64,000 nucleotides of DNA from a bacterium (GCA_030432695.1 JAUILN010000001.1:992001-1056000), one strand, 5' to 3'. Shown: positions 26,990 through 38,414, counted from the stretch's first letter. The notes: a model not told the origin generated them from the letters alone. Program-made: numbers and translations.

Positions 26990-28239
26990 GCCTTCACCTC
27001 CGCGCACAGCAACGGGAACAGGTCGAAGCTGCGCGGATCGGCGTTCGCCCAGCCCCGCCAACTCTCCGGCAAGGGCTCGCTGGTCAGCAGCGGCACCAAC
27101 TCCTCGTAGCGGCTGCCGTGACTGCGCAACGGGACGTCACCGAGCTTGCCGAGGTCGTGGGCCTCGCGGGTGCGGCCCAGCGCGTGGCTGCGGTCGCCCA
27201 GCACCACGAGGTCGCCGATCCGGTCGGTGGGCAGCTCGAGCTTCGCGCCGGCCGCTTCCCGGTCCCAGACCTCGAGGATGCCCTCGACCCCGCGCAGTCT
27301 CGCGGCGACCTCCTCGACGTCGCCGGTGTGCACATGCACATTGACGAAGCCGCCGAGCGCGCCGTGGTGGACCACGTAAGGGTCGGTGATCGTGCAGACC
27401 ACCGTGCAGGCGCCGGCACCGAAGCTCTCCGCCAGCACCTCTTCGACCCAGACCACGTTCGGCCGCCCGGTGGCGTCGGTCTTGGCATTCATCCCGTGGT
27501 CGGCGGTGATGCCCACCACCGCGTTGCGCGCCAGGTAGCGACCGATGGCCGCGTCGAGGCCGGCGTAGAAGTCGAGCGCCTCCGGTGCGTCGGGAGCATG
27601 CTTGTGCTGGACGTAGTCCGACAGGGTCACGTAGACGAAGTCGGCGAGGTCGTGCTCGAGCAGCGCGGCACCGGCCTCCATCGCCCAGATGCTGGCACCA
27701 CCGGAATAGATCGGTGGCGCGGGCCGGCCGACCAGCGCCTCGCAGTCGGGAATTCCGTAGCCCGCGAGGTCGGTCTCCGCGGCCTTCTCGGCGCTGAACA
27801 TCGGTGCGTCGAGGTCCTTGCCGAGCAGGGTGCGCAGCTTGTCCTTGGCACTGACCACCGCGACCCGCCGCCCGGCGCGCTGCGCCGCGGCGAGGATCGT
27901 GTCGACGCGCAGGTAGCGCGCGTCGTTCATCATCACCGCCTCGCCGGCCTCCGGGTCGAGGAAGAAGTTGCCGGCGATGCCGTGGACCGACGGCGGCACT
28001 CCGGTGCAGATCGAGGCGTTGTTCACGTTGGTGAACGACGGCAGCGCGCCACGGACCAGGGTCCGGAAGCCGCGCTCGGCGAGGCGCGCGGTCTGCGGCA
28101 TCCGCCCGCGCTGGATCGCATGGTCGAGATACTCGTCGGCACAGCCGTCGATGCAGACGGCGACCACCGGTCGAGACGGCACGTGGTAGCTGCGTCCGTG
28201 CAGCTCGAAGCGGGCTTCCCGCGGTGCTTGATCGGTCAT
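26986..28239 (-). CDS. phnA: Phosphonoacetate hydrolase
   Basis: 417 residues from ATG 28239; an in-frame codon ten residues upstream is an alternative start. It belongs to the alkaline-phosphatase superfamily. VAVCIDGCADEYLDHAI holds the first metal ligand, PSFTNVNNASICTGVPPSVH the Thr nucleophile, and LSDYVQHKHAP and ITADHGMNAKTD further metal ligands. The sequence corresponds well to PhnA, which splits phosphonoacetate into acetate and phosphate. It is the first gene of a two-gene unit with phnY. A 37-base palindrome lies 58 bases upstream. Confidence 0.92.
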   Translation of the reverse strand: MTDQAPREARFELHGRSYHVPSRPVVAVCIDGCADEYLDHAIQRGRMPQTARLAERGFRTLVRGALPSFTNVNNASICTGVPPSVHGIAGNFFLDPEAGEAVMMNDARYLRVDTILAAAQRAGRRVAVVSAKDKLRTLLGKDLDAPMFSAEKAAETDLAGYGIPDCEALVGRPAPPIYSGGASIWAMEAGAALLEHDLADFVYVTLSDYVQHKHAPDAPEALDFYAGLDAAIGRYLARNAVVGITADHGMNAKTDATGRPNVVWVEEVLAESFGAGACTVVCTITDPYVVHHGALGGFVNVHVHTGDVEEVAARLRGVEGILEVWDREAAGAKLELPTDRIGDLVVLGDRSHALGRTREAHDLGKLGDVPLRSHGSRYEELVPLLTSEPLPESWRGWANADPRSFDLFPLLCAEVKA

Positions 28240-28296
28240 CCACAGACGGTTGTAACCGCCGACCGCCACCGACCCGACTCAAGATGCCGTCAACGA

Positions 28297-28333
28297 TCTG
28301 TCGTAGCTGGTGCCTGGCACCAACTACGACAGA
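28297..28333. repeat. 37-base near-perfect palindrome
   Basis: Two 18-base arms (28297-28314 and 28316-28333) are reverse complements except for one C/T position and flank a single T. The core reads TGGTGCC-T-GGCACCA. It lies between the sulfatase stop and the phnA start, both leftward. On neither strand is it followed by a T tract, so it is not a standard terminator. It could be a repetitive extragenic palindrome, an operator, or a processing hairpin. Confidence 0.85.
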
Positions 28334-28358
28334 CTTTGCGGGGAGGGGCGCTGCGAGG

Positions 28359-29813
28359 TCACCGACCGTCGAAGGCCGGCATCGGGAAGTCGGGCTCGGG
28401 GGTCCGGTCCTCGGCCATGATCCGGCGGATGCGGGCCACCAGCTCCGGGTGTTCGGCGGCGATGTCGGTGGTCTCGCCGAGGTCGCTCTCCAGGTCGTAG
28501 AGCTCGATCTGCTCGTTGCCCTTGAAGATCCGCTGCAGAACGCCCTTGTAGCGGCCGATGCGGACCGCCTTCTGGCCCTGGTACTCCGGGAACTCCCAGA
28601 CCAGGTACTCGTGCTGCTGCTGGTCCGCCGGCCGGCCGAGCAGGGTCGGCAGGAAGCTGACCCCGTCGCAGGGCTGGGGCGTCTTCTGGCCCACCAGCTC
28701 CGCACAGGTCGGCAGCACGTCCTGGAACGCGACGATCTGGTCGGTCTCGGCCCCGACCGGCACGTGTCCCGGCCAACGCGCGATCATCGGCACCCGGATG
28801 CCGCCCTCGTAGACGCTGCCCTTGCGGCCACGCAGCGGCCCCGCCGAGCCGAAGAACTCCGTGTCGACGCCGCCTACGTCGTGGGTCGGACCGTTGTCCG
28901 AGCTGAAGATGACCAGGGTGTCGTCGCGCAGGCCGAGCGCATCCAACAGGTCGAGGACCTCGCCGACGTGCTCGTCGAAATCGCTGATCATCGCGGCGTA
29001 GCCAGCCCGCGGCCGCGGGTGCGGCACGTAGCCGTGGCCCCCGAGATAGGGCTCCTGGTCCCACGCCTCCGGATAGCGGTCGACCTGCTGCTCCGGCGGC
29101 TGCATCGCCACGTGCGGCTCGACGAACGGTAGATACAGGAAGAACCGCTCCGCCGCGTGCGCCCGCACGAAAGCCTTGGCGAAGCGCAGCATCAGGTCAG
29201 GGGCGTACTCGTTGCCGTAGAATCGCGCGTAACCCTCGTCCGGCGAGTCGATCTTGCCGTGCCCGGGCACCACCGGGTTGTCGAGCCGGAACCGGGTGCG
29301 GTTCAGCCACAGGTGCTGCGGATAGTAGGTGTGGGCTTCGCGCTGGCAGTTGTAGCCGAAGAACTCGTCGATGCCCTTGTCATTGGGGTCACCCGTGGAG
29401 CCGACCGGGCCGAGTCCCCACTTGCCCATCGCGCCGGTCACGTAGCCGGCCTGTTTCAGCACCATCGGGAGGGTCACCACCTCGGCGGTGATCGGCCACT
29501 GCCCCTCCGGCCGCACGGGCTTGTTGCCGCGGATCTCGGCGTGGGCCGAGTTGCGCCCGGTCATCAGTACGCAGCGCGACGGCGCACACACCGGAGCGCC
29601 GCTGTAGGCCTGGGTGAACCGCAGCCCGTCGGCGGCCAGCCGGTCGATGTTCGGAGTCCGGATCTTCTCCTGGCCGTAGCAGCCCAGCTCGCCGTAGCCG
29701 AGATCGTCGGCGAGCACGAACACGATGTTGGGCGCGGACGGCTGTTGGGCGACGAGACCGGCCGCCGGAACGGCCAGCGAGAGCGCGGCGAGCAGGGACG
29801 AGGGTCGCATCAC
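28359..29813 (-). CDS. Secreted sulfatase (arylsulfatase A-type)
   Basis: 484 residues with a Sec signal (SLLAALSLAVPAAGLVAQ). The metal site NIVFVLADDLGYGELGCYGQ opens the domain. The formylglycine signature is C76-A-P-S-R in GAPVCAPSRCVLMTGR, of the Cys type that needs maturation by a formylglycine-generating enzyme or anSME. GYVTGAMGKWGLG and VIFSSDNGPTHDVGG are the further conserved blocks. It is probably periplasmic or secreted and acts on sulfated polysaccharides, as usual for planctomycetes; the true substrate cannot be read from the sequence. No sulfatase-maturing enzyme is in the window. Confidence 0.95.
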   Translation of the reverse strand: MMRPSSLLAALSLAVPAAGLVAQQPSAPNIVFVLADDLGYGELGCYGQEKIRTPNIDRLAADGLRFTQAYSGAPVCAPSRCVLMTGRNSAHAEIRGNKPVRPEGQWPITAEVVTLPMVLKQAGYVTGAMGKWGLGPVGSTGDPNDKGIDEFFGYNCQREAHTYYPQHLWLNRTRFRLDNPVVPGHGKIDSPDEGYARFYGNEYAPDLMLRFAKAFVRAHAAERFFLYLPFVEPHVAMQPPEQQVDRYPEAWDQEPYLGGHGYVPHPRPRAGYAAMISDFDEHVGEVLDLLDALGLRDDTLVIFSSDNGPTHDVGGVDTEFFGSAGPLRGRKGSVYEGGIRVPMIARWPGHVPVGAETDQIVAFQDVLPTCAELVGQKTPQPCDGVSFLPTLLGRPADQQQHEYLVWEFPEYQGQKAVRIGRYKGVLQRIFKGNEQIELYDLESDLGETTDIAAEHPELVARIRRIMAEDRTPEPDFPMPAFDGR

Positions 29814-29876
29814 CCGATTCTGGACCCGCCGACGGACCGGATCCAGCGCTCGACGCCGCCGCTCCGGCCGAGCGTC

Positions 29877-30890
29877 CTACAGACGAGCTGCGCGCGCCGC
29901 GGCACCGAGCAGGCCCGGCTCCTCGTTGACGATCACCGACAGCGGGATGTCCTCGAGCAGCGGCCGCAGCCGGCCCTTCTGCTCGAACGACTCGCGGAGT
30001 CCGGTGCGCTGCAACATGCCGACCAGTCGCGGTGCGATCCCGCCCCCGATGAACACCCCGCCGGTCGCGAGGACGGTCAAGGCGAGATTGCCGGCGACCG
30101 CGCCCAGGATCGACGCAAACAGCGATACCGCGATCTCGCACACCGGATCGCTGCCGTCCAGGGCCCGCGCGCTGACCACCCGCGCCGCGTCCTCGGCGGT
30201 CGCCAGCTCGGCCCGGGTCGCATCCCGGACCTGCCGCCGCAGCGACTCCTCCTCGCCGAGGAACTGGAACACGTCGACCAGCCCGCGCCCCGACAGCACC
30301 CGCTCCCAGCTGACGCGACCGTAGCGCAAGGACAGGAAACGCATCAGCGCAGCTTCCATCGGACTCCGCGGCGCGAAGTCTGCGTGGCCGCCCTCCGAGG
30401 GCACGACCTGGTAGGCGGTGCCGCCCTCGGGCCAGACCAGGAAGCCGACGCCCAGCCCGGTCCCCGGTCCGACCACCGCGATCGGCCCGCGCGGCTGCCG
30501 CGTGCCACCGCCGAAGGTCCGCAGGTCCTCCGCGCCGAGTTCGGGCACCGACGACGCCAGCGCCACGAAGTCGTTGACGAGCTCCATGCGCTCGATGCCG
30601 ATCCGACCCGCCAGGCGCCGGCCATCGACCAGCCACGGCAGGTTGGTGGCGCGGCACAGGTGCCCCTCGACGATGCCCGCGACCCCCAGACACCCGGCCT
30701 CCAGGTAGCGCGCGCCGTGGGCCACCCCGAGCCGGGCGCGGGCCTCCTCGTCGAAGCGCGCCAGCAGGTCCTCGAGCGACTCGGCACCGTTCGACGGGTA
30801 GGTCCGCGCGCACAGGGGCCGGCGCGCGCCGGGCTCCCAGACCGCGAACCGGGTGTTGGTGCCACCGACGTCACCCGCCAGGACCTTCAT
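29877..30890 (-). CDS. glk: Glucokinase (Glk family)
   Basis: 337 residues from ATG 30890; an ATG at 30902 would add four residues. It phosphorylates glucose with ATP in the cytoplasm. Seen: phosphate-binding MKVLAGDVGGTNTRFAVWEP, the catalytic region MELVNDFVALASS, the second nucleotide loop VVGPGTGLGVGFL, and PSEGGHADFAPRS with the sugar-contacting Glu-Gly-Gly-His. The length and the EGGHADF signature place it in the Glk (bacterial glucokinase) family and not in ROK. It is divergent from pckA across 236 bases in which I see no clear promoter. Confidence 0.93.
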   Translation of the reverse strand: MKVLAGDVGGTNTRFAVWEPGARRPLCARTYPSNGAESLEDLLARFDEEARARLGVAHGARYLEAGCLGVAGIVEGHLCRATNLPWLVDGRRLAGRIGIERMELVNDFVALASSVPELGAEDLRTFGGGTRQPRGPIAVVGPGTGLGVGFLVWPEGGTAYQVVPSEGGHADFAPRSPMEAALMRFLSLRYGRVSWERVLSGRGLVDVFQFLGEEESLRRQVRDATRAELATAEDAARVVSARALDGSDPVCEIAVSLFASILGAVAGNLALTVLATGGVFIGGGIAPRLVGMLQRTGLRESFEQKGRLRPLLEDIPLSVIVNEEPGLLGAAARAARL

Positions 30891-31126
30891 GCCGGGGACC
30901 ATCGCGCAGCCGCGCGCCGTGGACAAAGGAAATTCCACCGCCCCCGCACCCCCTGGCTTTCCCCGACCGCGATCCCGGTAGACCCGCCGTTCGCACTCCA
31001 ACCCAGAGATCCGCCGAACTACGATCCGGCGGCGTGCCGATGACCTCTCCTGCCGAACGCATTCCGGCGTGCCGAGGGTCGGCGGCCGTCTCCGCGACCC
31101 TCATCTCCCATCCCCCCGTTCCCGAC

Positions 31127-32703
<1,577 letters not shown>

Positions 32704-32707
<4 letters not shown>

Positions 32708-34107
32708 ACCGACCGCCGCCGCCACCGTCCGACCGGCCCACCCCCTTCCTTCCGTTGCCCGTCCCGCGCGTCGCCGAGCCGGTCCACCCTTCGCCGCTGC
32801 TCGGCCGCGGAGTGGAGCTGGTCGGGGACCACGAACAGGTCCTGCTGGACGTCACCCCGGAACTGGTCGCCGCCCAGATCGCCGAGCATGGCGCGCCGCT
32901 GGCGTTCGAGCGCGCCGGCCCGCGTGCCAACAGCTGGCTGCAGGACGGCCGCTTCACTGCCGGCATCGTGACCTGCGGCGGACTGTGCCCGGGCCTGAAC
33001 AACGTGATCCGGGCGTTGGTCCTGTCGCTCTGGCACCACTACGGCTGTCGGAAGATCCTGGGCTACCGCTACGGCTACCAGGGCATGAGCCGGCGCCACC
33101 GCGTCGCCGAGCCGTACCGCCTCGACCCGACGCTGGTCGACGGGATCCACGAGGACGGCGGCACGATCCTCGGCTCGTCGCGTGGCCCCCAGGATCTCGA
33201 CGACCTCTGCGAAACGCTGGCCGGCGACGACGTGCAGGTGCTGTTCACGGTCGGCGGCGACGGCACCCTCCGCGGCGCACGGGCTCTGGTCGAGCGCCTC
33301 GCCGCCCGGGGCCAACGGGTGGCCGTCGTCGGCGTGCCGAAGACGATCGACAACGACATCCAGTGGGTCAGCCGCTCGTTCGGCTTCACCACCGCGGTCG
33401 CCGAGGCCGACCGGATCCTGACCGCCGCCCACAAGGAGGCCGAGGCGGCGCACCACGGTGTCGGTCTGGTGAAGCTGATGGGCCGGCACGCCGGCTTCAT
33501 CGCGGCGAGCGCCACCCTGGCCAGCGCCGACGTGAACTTCTGCCTGGTGCCGGAGATCGACGTCGAACTCGACGGCCCGCGGGGCTTCCTCCCGGCGCTC
33601 CGCCACCGTCTGGAGCAGCGCGGCCACGCCCTCGTGGTCGTCGCCGAGGGCTTCGGTCAGGACCGGTTGCGACGCGAGTTCGCACACGACTCCGCCAACG
33701 AGAACTCGCAAGACCGCTCCGGCAACGCCAAACTCATCGACTGCGGCCCCTGGCTACGCGACGCGATCCGCAGTTGGTTCGCCGAGCGCCGCCTCCCCGT
33801 CGACGTGAAGTACATCGACCCGAGTTACATCATCCGCAGCGTGCCGGCCACCTCGCTCGACGCTGCGTTCTGCCTGGCGCTGGGCCAGCACGCGGTGCAC
33901 GCCGCGATGGCCGGCCGCACCGACGTGATGATCGGCCACTGGAACGAGGTCTTCACCCACGTGCCGTTGGCGATGGTGACCCACGGACGGCGGCGACTCG
34001 AACCCCATTCCGCGCTCTGGCAACGCGTCCTCGAGGCGACCGGCCAGGCCAGCCACTTCCACTCGCTGGAACACCCAACACCTAGCGAACCCCCCGAACC
34101 AAGATGA
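32704..34107 (+). CDS. pfkA: 6-phosphofructokinase, plant-like (group III) type
   Basis: 467 residues from GTG 32704, which overlaps the pckA stop. The core begins about residue 80 with [25 protein letters not shown] at 184-188 has Gly where pyrophosphate-dependent enzymes have Asp, so ATP is the expected donor. PKTIDND at 212-218 has Lys where classic bacterial ATP enzymes have Gly. This Gly/Lys combination is the mark of group III ATP-PFKs, also found in plants and spirochaetes. Further conserved segments are [13 protein letters not shown] and [15 protein letters not shown]. The first 75 residues are an extra N-terminal segment, Pro-rich at its start. Confidence 0.92.
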
Positions 34108-35156
34108 CCAACATCCAGGAACTGCTCGGCGCCGACGCCGACGCGCTGCTCGGCTACGAGGCCAAGGGCTTCCCGAAGAGCACCATCCACGCCCCGGGTC
34201 CCGACTTCGTCGACCGGGTGTTCTCCGCCACCGACCGCTCGCCGGCGGTGATGCGCAGCTTCCAGAACGTCCTGGACCACGGCCGCCTCCGCGGCACCGG
34301 CTACGTGTCGATCCTGCCGGTCGACCAGGGCATCGAGCACACCGCAGGCGCGTCGTTCGCGCCGAACCCGATCTACTTCGACCCCGAGAACATCGTCAAG
34401 CTGGCGATCGAGGGCGGCTGCAACTGCGTCGCCACCACCCTCGGGGTGCTCGGCTCGGTGTCGCGGAAGTACGCGCACAAGATCCCGTTCATGGTCAAGC
34501 TCAACCACAACGAGCTGATGACCTACCCGAACAAGTACCGGCAGATCATGTTCGCGCAGGTCGAGCAGGCCTTCGACCTCGGCGCGGTCGCGGTCGGCGC
34601 GACGATCTACTTCGGCTCCGAGGAGTCGATGGACGAACTCCAGGAGGTCGCCGAGGCGTTCCAGCAGGCCCACGAGATGGGCATGCTCACGGTCCTCTGG
34701 TGCTACACCCGCAACAACGGCTTCAAGAAGGACGGCGTCGACTACCACGCCGCCGCCGACCTCACCGGCCAGGCCAACCACCTCGGCGCGACGATCGAGG
34801 CCGACATCATCAAGCAGAAGCTGCCGGAGAACAACGGCGGCTTCAACGCCATCAAGTTCGCCAAGACCCACAAGAAGGTCTACGACGAGCTGACGCCCGG
34901 CGACCACCCGATCGAGCTGTGCCGCTACCAGATCGCCAACAACTACATGGGGCGCGTGCCGCTGATCAACTCCGGCGGCGCCTCGGGTGACAACGACTTC
35001 GCCGAGGCCGCGCGCACCGCGGTGATCAACAAGCGCGCCGGCGGCATGGGTCTGATCTCGGGCCGCAAGGCGTTCCAGCGGCCGATGGCCGAGGGCGTGA
35101 AGCTGCTGCACACGATCCAGGACGTGTACCTGGACCAGGCGATCACCATCGCGTGA
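34104..35156 (+). CDS. fbaB: Class I fructose-bisphosphate aldolase (FbaB/DhnA type)
   Basis: 350 residues; ATG 34104 overlaps the phosphofructokinase stop (ATGA). The sequence is of the archaeal/FbaB-type class I aldolase: [20 protein letters not shown] near residue 70, [33 protein letters not shown], a Lys-rich region around [13 protein letters not shown] that should include the Schiff-base region, and [14 protein letters not shown] for phosphate binding. It cleaves or forms fructose-1,6-bisphosphate and so works in the same direction-neutral step between PFK and PckA. Its stop overlaps the start of the next gene (GTGA). Confidence 0.95.
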   Translation: MTNIQELLGADADALLGYEAKGFPKSTIHAPGPDFVDRVFSATDRSPAVMRSFQNVLDHGRLRGTGYVSILPVDQGIEHTAGASFAPNPIYFDPENIVKLAIEGGCNCVATTLGVLGSVSRKYAHKIPFMVKLNHNELMTYPNKYRQIMFAQVEQAFDLGAVAVGATIYFGSEESMDELQEVAEAFQQAHEMGMLTVLWCYTRNNGFKKDGVDYHAAADLTGQANHLGATIEADIIKQKLPENNGGFNAIKFAKTHKKVYDELTPGDHPIELCRYQIANNYMGRVPLINSGGASGDNDFAEAARTAVINKRAGGMGLISGRKAFQRPMAEGVKLLHTIQDVYLDQAITIA

Positions 35157-35911
35157 GCCCGGCCTCCGTGGGCACGTCCTCCCGGTCGCGCGGCGAGCCG
35201 GCGGTACTGATCCGCTGGCTCGAGCCGGAGCGCGCATCCGACGAGTTGGTCCAGCGCTCGCTCGCCTGGATGGACCGCGAGGAGCGGAGCCGCTGGGAGG
35301 CGCTCCGCCACGAGCCGACGCGGCGCGCCTCGGCACTCGGGCGGCTGATGATGCGTCAGCTCGTCGCGGCGGTCGCTGCGGTCGAGCCCGGCGCGGTCGC
35401 CTTCCGGCTCGGTCCGCATGGCCGTCCGGAACCCGAGAGTCGGCACGGCGACGGTTGCCGGCTGCCCCCCGTCAACTGCTCGCACACCGCCGGGCTGGTG
35501 GTGGTCGCGGCCGTGGACGGCGACCCGACCGCGCGGCTCGGCATCGATTGCGAGGCCCGGAGCAGGGTGCCCCCGCGTCGCAGCCTGGACCGGTTCTTCT
35601 CCGCCGAGGAGGCCAGCGACCTGTTCCGGCTCTCCGGCGAGGAGCGCCAGGCGACGTTCTGGCGGCTGTGGACCCTGAAGGAGGCGTGGCTCAAGGCCCG
35701 TGGCACCGGCATCGCCGGCGGGCTCTCGACCTCGCGGATCGCCTTCCGCGATCCGGCACCGCCCTGTCTGCTGTCGGCGGACGACGAGGATCCGGCGGTG
35801 TGGAGACTGCTGGAGCCCGACCTGCTCCCCCGGTTCCAGATCGCACTGGCCGTCGACCGGGACTGGGCCGCGGACTCCGCAGTTCGGCCGGCCCCGTTCG
35901 CCGAGGTCTGA
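35153..35911 (+). CDS. 4'-phosphopantetheinyl transferase (Sfp-like)
   Basis: 252 residues from GTG 35153, overlapping the aldolase stop. The two family signatures are present: [13 protein letters not shown] (Mg-binding Asp-x-Glu, with D and E seen) and [19 protein letters not shown] (W-x-x-KEA). It transfers phosphopantetheine from CoA to carrier proteins of fatty-acid, polyketide or nonribosomal pathways. Length fits the Sfp group and not the short AcpS group. No carrier protein or synthase is in the window, so its target is unknown; its coupling to sugar-phosphate genes is unusual. Confidence 0.9.
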   Translation: MSPASVGTSSRSRGEPAVLIRWLEPERASDELVQRSLAWMDREERSRWEALRHEPTRRASALGRLMMRQLVAAVAAVEPGAVAFRLGPHGRPEPESRHGDGCRLPPVNCSHTAGLVVVAAVDGDPTARLGIDCEARSRVPPRRSLDRFFSAEEASDLFRLSGEERQATFWRLWTLKEAWLKARGTGIAGGLSTSRIAFRDPAPPCLLSADDEDPAVWRLLEPDLLPRFQIALAVDRDWAADSAVRPAPFAEV

Positions 35912-35994
35912 CGGAACACCGGTTCCCCGGTGATTTATCGTCGACCCGACACTCGCCCTCCGGTCCGACCGGTCCGTTGGCCGATGTCCGTGTC

Positions 35995-37035
35995 ATGGAC
36001 TTGTCCGAGGTTCGCCCCCACCCACGCTCGATCGCCGCGCAGAGCGCCGAGGACCTGCAGCAGTTGATCCGCACGCTGACCTACGTCCTGGAGCGTAGCC
36101 GAGCGGAGGAGGGCGCCCTGGTGGGCGACGAACGGCGGGCGCTGACTCGCCTGCTGCCGGATCTGGAGCACCTGCAGACGATCATCCGCGCGGCATTGAG
36201 CGAGGAGGTCCGCGCCGCGGACCGGAGCTTCGGAGTCCCCGACGAGCGCCGACCTGCCGGCGGCCCGCAGTTGCCGACCGGTCCGACCCCGTTCACCGAC
36301 CCGCACTTCCGCTCGCTCTACGAGCCGCAGGCCGCGCAGGCCGCTGCCACGCTGGTCAGCGCCTGGCAGGCCGAGGGCCGCGACGTCGCGAGCCTGCGCC
36401 GGGCGCTGTTCGAGGAGACCGCCGGCGAGCCGGGTCAGACCACCCCGACCTCGGCGGACGAACAGCCAGCGCCCAGGCAACGCACCGCCGACGAGCTGCT
36501 CGACGACCTGATGCAGCGCGAGTCGGAGTCCTACTCGATGAACGGCACCACCAAGTCGCTGAGTCTCGACACGGTGTTCCAGTTCCTGGCGCGGTCGCGG
36601 CGCACCGGCCGCCTGCTGCTCCGCACCAACGAGGAGACCCTGACGTTCGCGCTGCTGGACGGCGATCTGGTGTTCACGGCGACCGACACGCCGCGGCCCG
36701 GCCAACGGATCGGCGAGCTGCTGGTGAAGGAAGGCAAGATCGACACCGGCGACCTCGCCCGCGCCCTGGGCGAGCGCAGCGACTCGAGCACCCGACTGGG
36801 CCGGATCCTCGAGGACCAACTCGACGTGCCCCACGACGCCTTGGTCGCCGCCCTGCAGACCCAGGCCCGGCTCCGCTACGAGCGCGCCAAGGACGCCGAG
36901 ACCGCGGCGTTCGCGTTCTTCCCCGGCCCGGGTGCCGAGGAGGACTCGCTGCGCATGAAGGTCCTCGAGCTGCTCCTGGAGAGCGTCCGCATCTCCGACG
37001 AGGCCCGGCGACCGAAGCCGGCCGCCGAGGCCTGA
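35995..37035 (+). CDS. DUF4388-domain protein
   Basis: 346 residues. The N-terminal 170 are charged and helical (LQQLIRTLTYVLERSRAEEG). From about 185 comes a DUF4388/PatA-N-like module: LSLDTVFQFLARSRRTGRLL, LTFALLDGDLVFTATD, RIGELLVKEGKIDTGDLAR. Such modules occur in signalling proteins of deltaproteobacteria, planctomycetes and cyanobacteria, often with receiver domains, but none is attached here. The start is ATG 35995; an in-frame stretch upstream overlaps the PPTase in another frame and was discarded. Function unknown, probably cytoplasmic signalling. Confidence 0.8.
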   Translation: MDLSEVRPHPRSIAAQSAEDLQQLIRTLTYVLERSRAEEGALVGDERRALTRLLPDLEHLQTIIRAALSEEVRAADRSFGVPDERRPAGGPQLPTGPTPFTDPHFRSLYEPQAAQAAATLVSAWQAEGRDVASLRRALFEETAGEPGQTTPTSADEQPAPRQRTADELLDDLMQRESESYSMNGTTKSLSLDTVFQFLARSRRTGRLLLRTNEETLTFALLDGDLVFTATDTPRPGQRIGELLVKEGKIDTGDLARALGERSDSSTRLGRILEDQLDVPHDALVAALQTQARLRYERAKDAETAAFAFFPGPGAEEDSLRMKVLELLLESVRISDEARRPKPAAEA

Positions 37036-37099
37036 CCGCGGCTCGGCGGCGGCGACCGCGGCTACGGACCCTTCTGGTAGGATCGGGACTCGGCGCCGC

Positions 37100-37125
37100 C
37101 GTGCCGTCCCACCGTGCCGTCCCAC
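37100..37125. repeat. 13-base direct repeat in the leader of the endonuclease gene
   Basis: CGTGCCGTCCCAC occurs twice back to back (37100-37112 and 37113-37125), with a partial third copy. The 13-base period would shift the reading frame in any length variation, which argues that this stretch lies before the true start codon. Confidence 0.7.
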
Positions 37126-37139
37126 CGTTCCCCGCTGCC

Positions 37140-38414
37140 GTGCCCACCTTGCCGTTCCTCCGCCTGCTCCTCGCGCTCACGCTGCTCGCCGTCCCGCTGG
37201 CCGCGCAGATCCCCCCCGGCTACTACGCCACGGTCGACACCTCGAGCGCCGCGCGCCTGCGCAGCACCCTGCACGAGGTCATCGACGACCACCGCAAGCT
37301 GCCGTACACCTCCTCGTCGCTGGATACCTGGGACGTGCTCGAGTCGGCCCAGGCCGATCCGAACGCCGCAGGCCGGATCCTCGACATCTACCGCAACCGC
37401 AGCTTCCGCAGCGGCGCCGACCGGGTGTCCGGCTACAACCGCGAACACACCTGGCCGCAGAGCCACGGGATCACCAACGACGGTCCCGACAACGCGCCAT
37501 ACACCGACTGCCACCACCTGTTCCTCGCCGAGGTGGCCTACAACACCGCGCGCAGCAACAAGCCTTTCGACGCCTGCACGGTGGCCTGCAGCGAGTACCC
37601 GACCGACGCCAACGACGGTGCGGGCGGCGGCTCGGGGAACTTCCCGGGCTGGTCGAACTGGACCTCCGGTTCGTTCGAACAGGGCCGCTGGCAGGTGTGG
37701 CGACGGCGCCAGGGCGACATTGCGCGGGCCATGCTCTACCTCGACGTCCGCTACGAGGGCGGCACGCACGGCGGCACCGGCCAGCCCGAACCCGACCTCC
37801 AGCTCACCGACGACCGCAACCGGATCACCATCGACAACTCCAACAACCTCGCGCTGGCCCGCTCCGGCCTGCTGTCCGCCCTGCTGCAGTGGCACGCCGA
37901 CGATCCGGTCGACGCCTGGGAGCGCCACAAGAACGACGTGGTGTTCGGCGCGCAGGGCAACCGCAACCCGTTCATCGACCATCCCGAGTGGGTCGACGTC
38001 CTCTGGGGCCAGGCGGTGCCCGGCAGCTTCACCACCTACGGCACCGGCTGCGCGTCGAGCAACGGCTTCACCCCGGCGATCGGCGCGTTGGGCGCACCCT
38101 ACGTCGGCAGCCCGATCACGCTGACCCTGAGCGTGGGGCCGGCGAACCAACCCGCGGTGCTGAACCTCGATCCGTTGCGTCGCTCGATCGACCTGTCGGT
38201 CCTCGGGCTGATCGGCTGCAGCGGCTACGCGCTGGGGATCCTGCCGGTGGAGACTTCCACCAACCTGTTCGGCTCCGCGGCGACGACCATCCCGGTGCCC
38301 CTGGACAACCGCCTGGTGGGCGCGACCGTGCAGGCGCAGTGGTTCGCTCTCGACCCGGCCGGCGCCGGGCTGACCGCCTCGGGTGGAGCGGAGCTGCGGC
38401 TCGGACGACGATGA
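37140..38414 (+). CDS. Secreted endonuclease I (NucM-like) with C-terminal planctomycete module
   Basis: 424 residues from GTG 37140, giving a compact Sec signal (LPFLRLLLALTLLAVPLAAQ). A GTG at 37101 would add 13 residues encoded across a 13-base repeat and is less likely. Catalytic segments of the endonuclease I family are seen: GYNREHTWPQSHG and YTDCHHLFLAEV, with DPVDAWERHKNDVVF downstream. Residues from about 300 form a separate beta-rich module (TGCASSNGFTPAIGALG, IDLSVLGLIGCSGYALGI, LVGATVQAQWFALD), probably a surface or sorting module. It is expected to degrade extracellular DNA. Confidence 0.9.
   Translation: MPTLPFLRLLLALTLLAVPLAAQIPPGYYATVDTSSAARLRSTLHEVIDDHRKLPYTSSSLDTWDVLESAQADPNAAGRILDIYRNRSFRSGADRVSGYNREHTWPQSHGITNDGPDNAPYTDCHHLFLAEVAYNTARSNKPFDACTVACSEYPTDANDGAGGGSGNFPGWSNWTSGSFEQGRWQVWRRRQGDIARAMLYLDVRYEGGTHGGTGQPEPDLQLTDDRNRITIDNSNNLALARSGLLSALLQWHADDPVDAWERHKNDVVFGAQGNRNPFIDHPEWVDVLWGQAVPGSFTTYGTGCASSNGFTPAIGALGAPYVGSPITLTLSVGPANQPAVLNLDPLRRSIDLSVLGLIGCSGYALGILPVETSTNLFGSAATTIPVPLDNRLVGATVQAQWFALDPAGAGLTASGGAELRLGRR

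Noticed and set aside
28297-28333. The palindrome as an ordinary intrinsic terminator of the sulfatase gene
   Set aside because: No T-rich run follows the stem on the minus strand; termination cannot be excluded but is not supported by sequence.
31034-31126. Upstream extension of pckA by 31 codons
   Set aside because: The added residues do not match any PckA; length and N-terminus fit the ATG at 31127.
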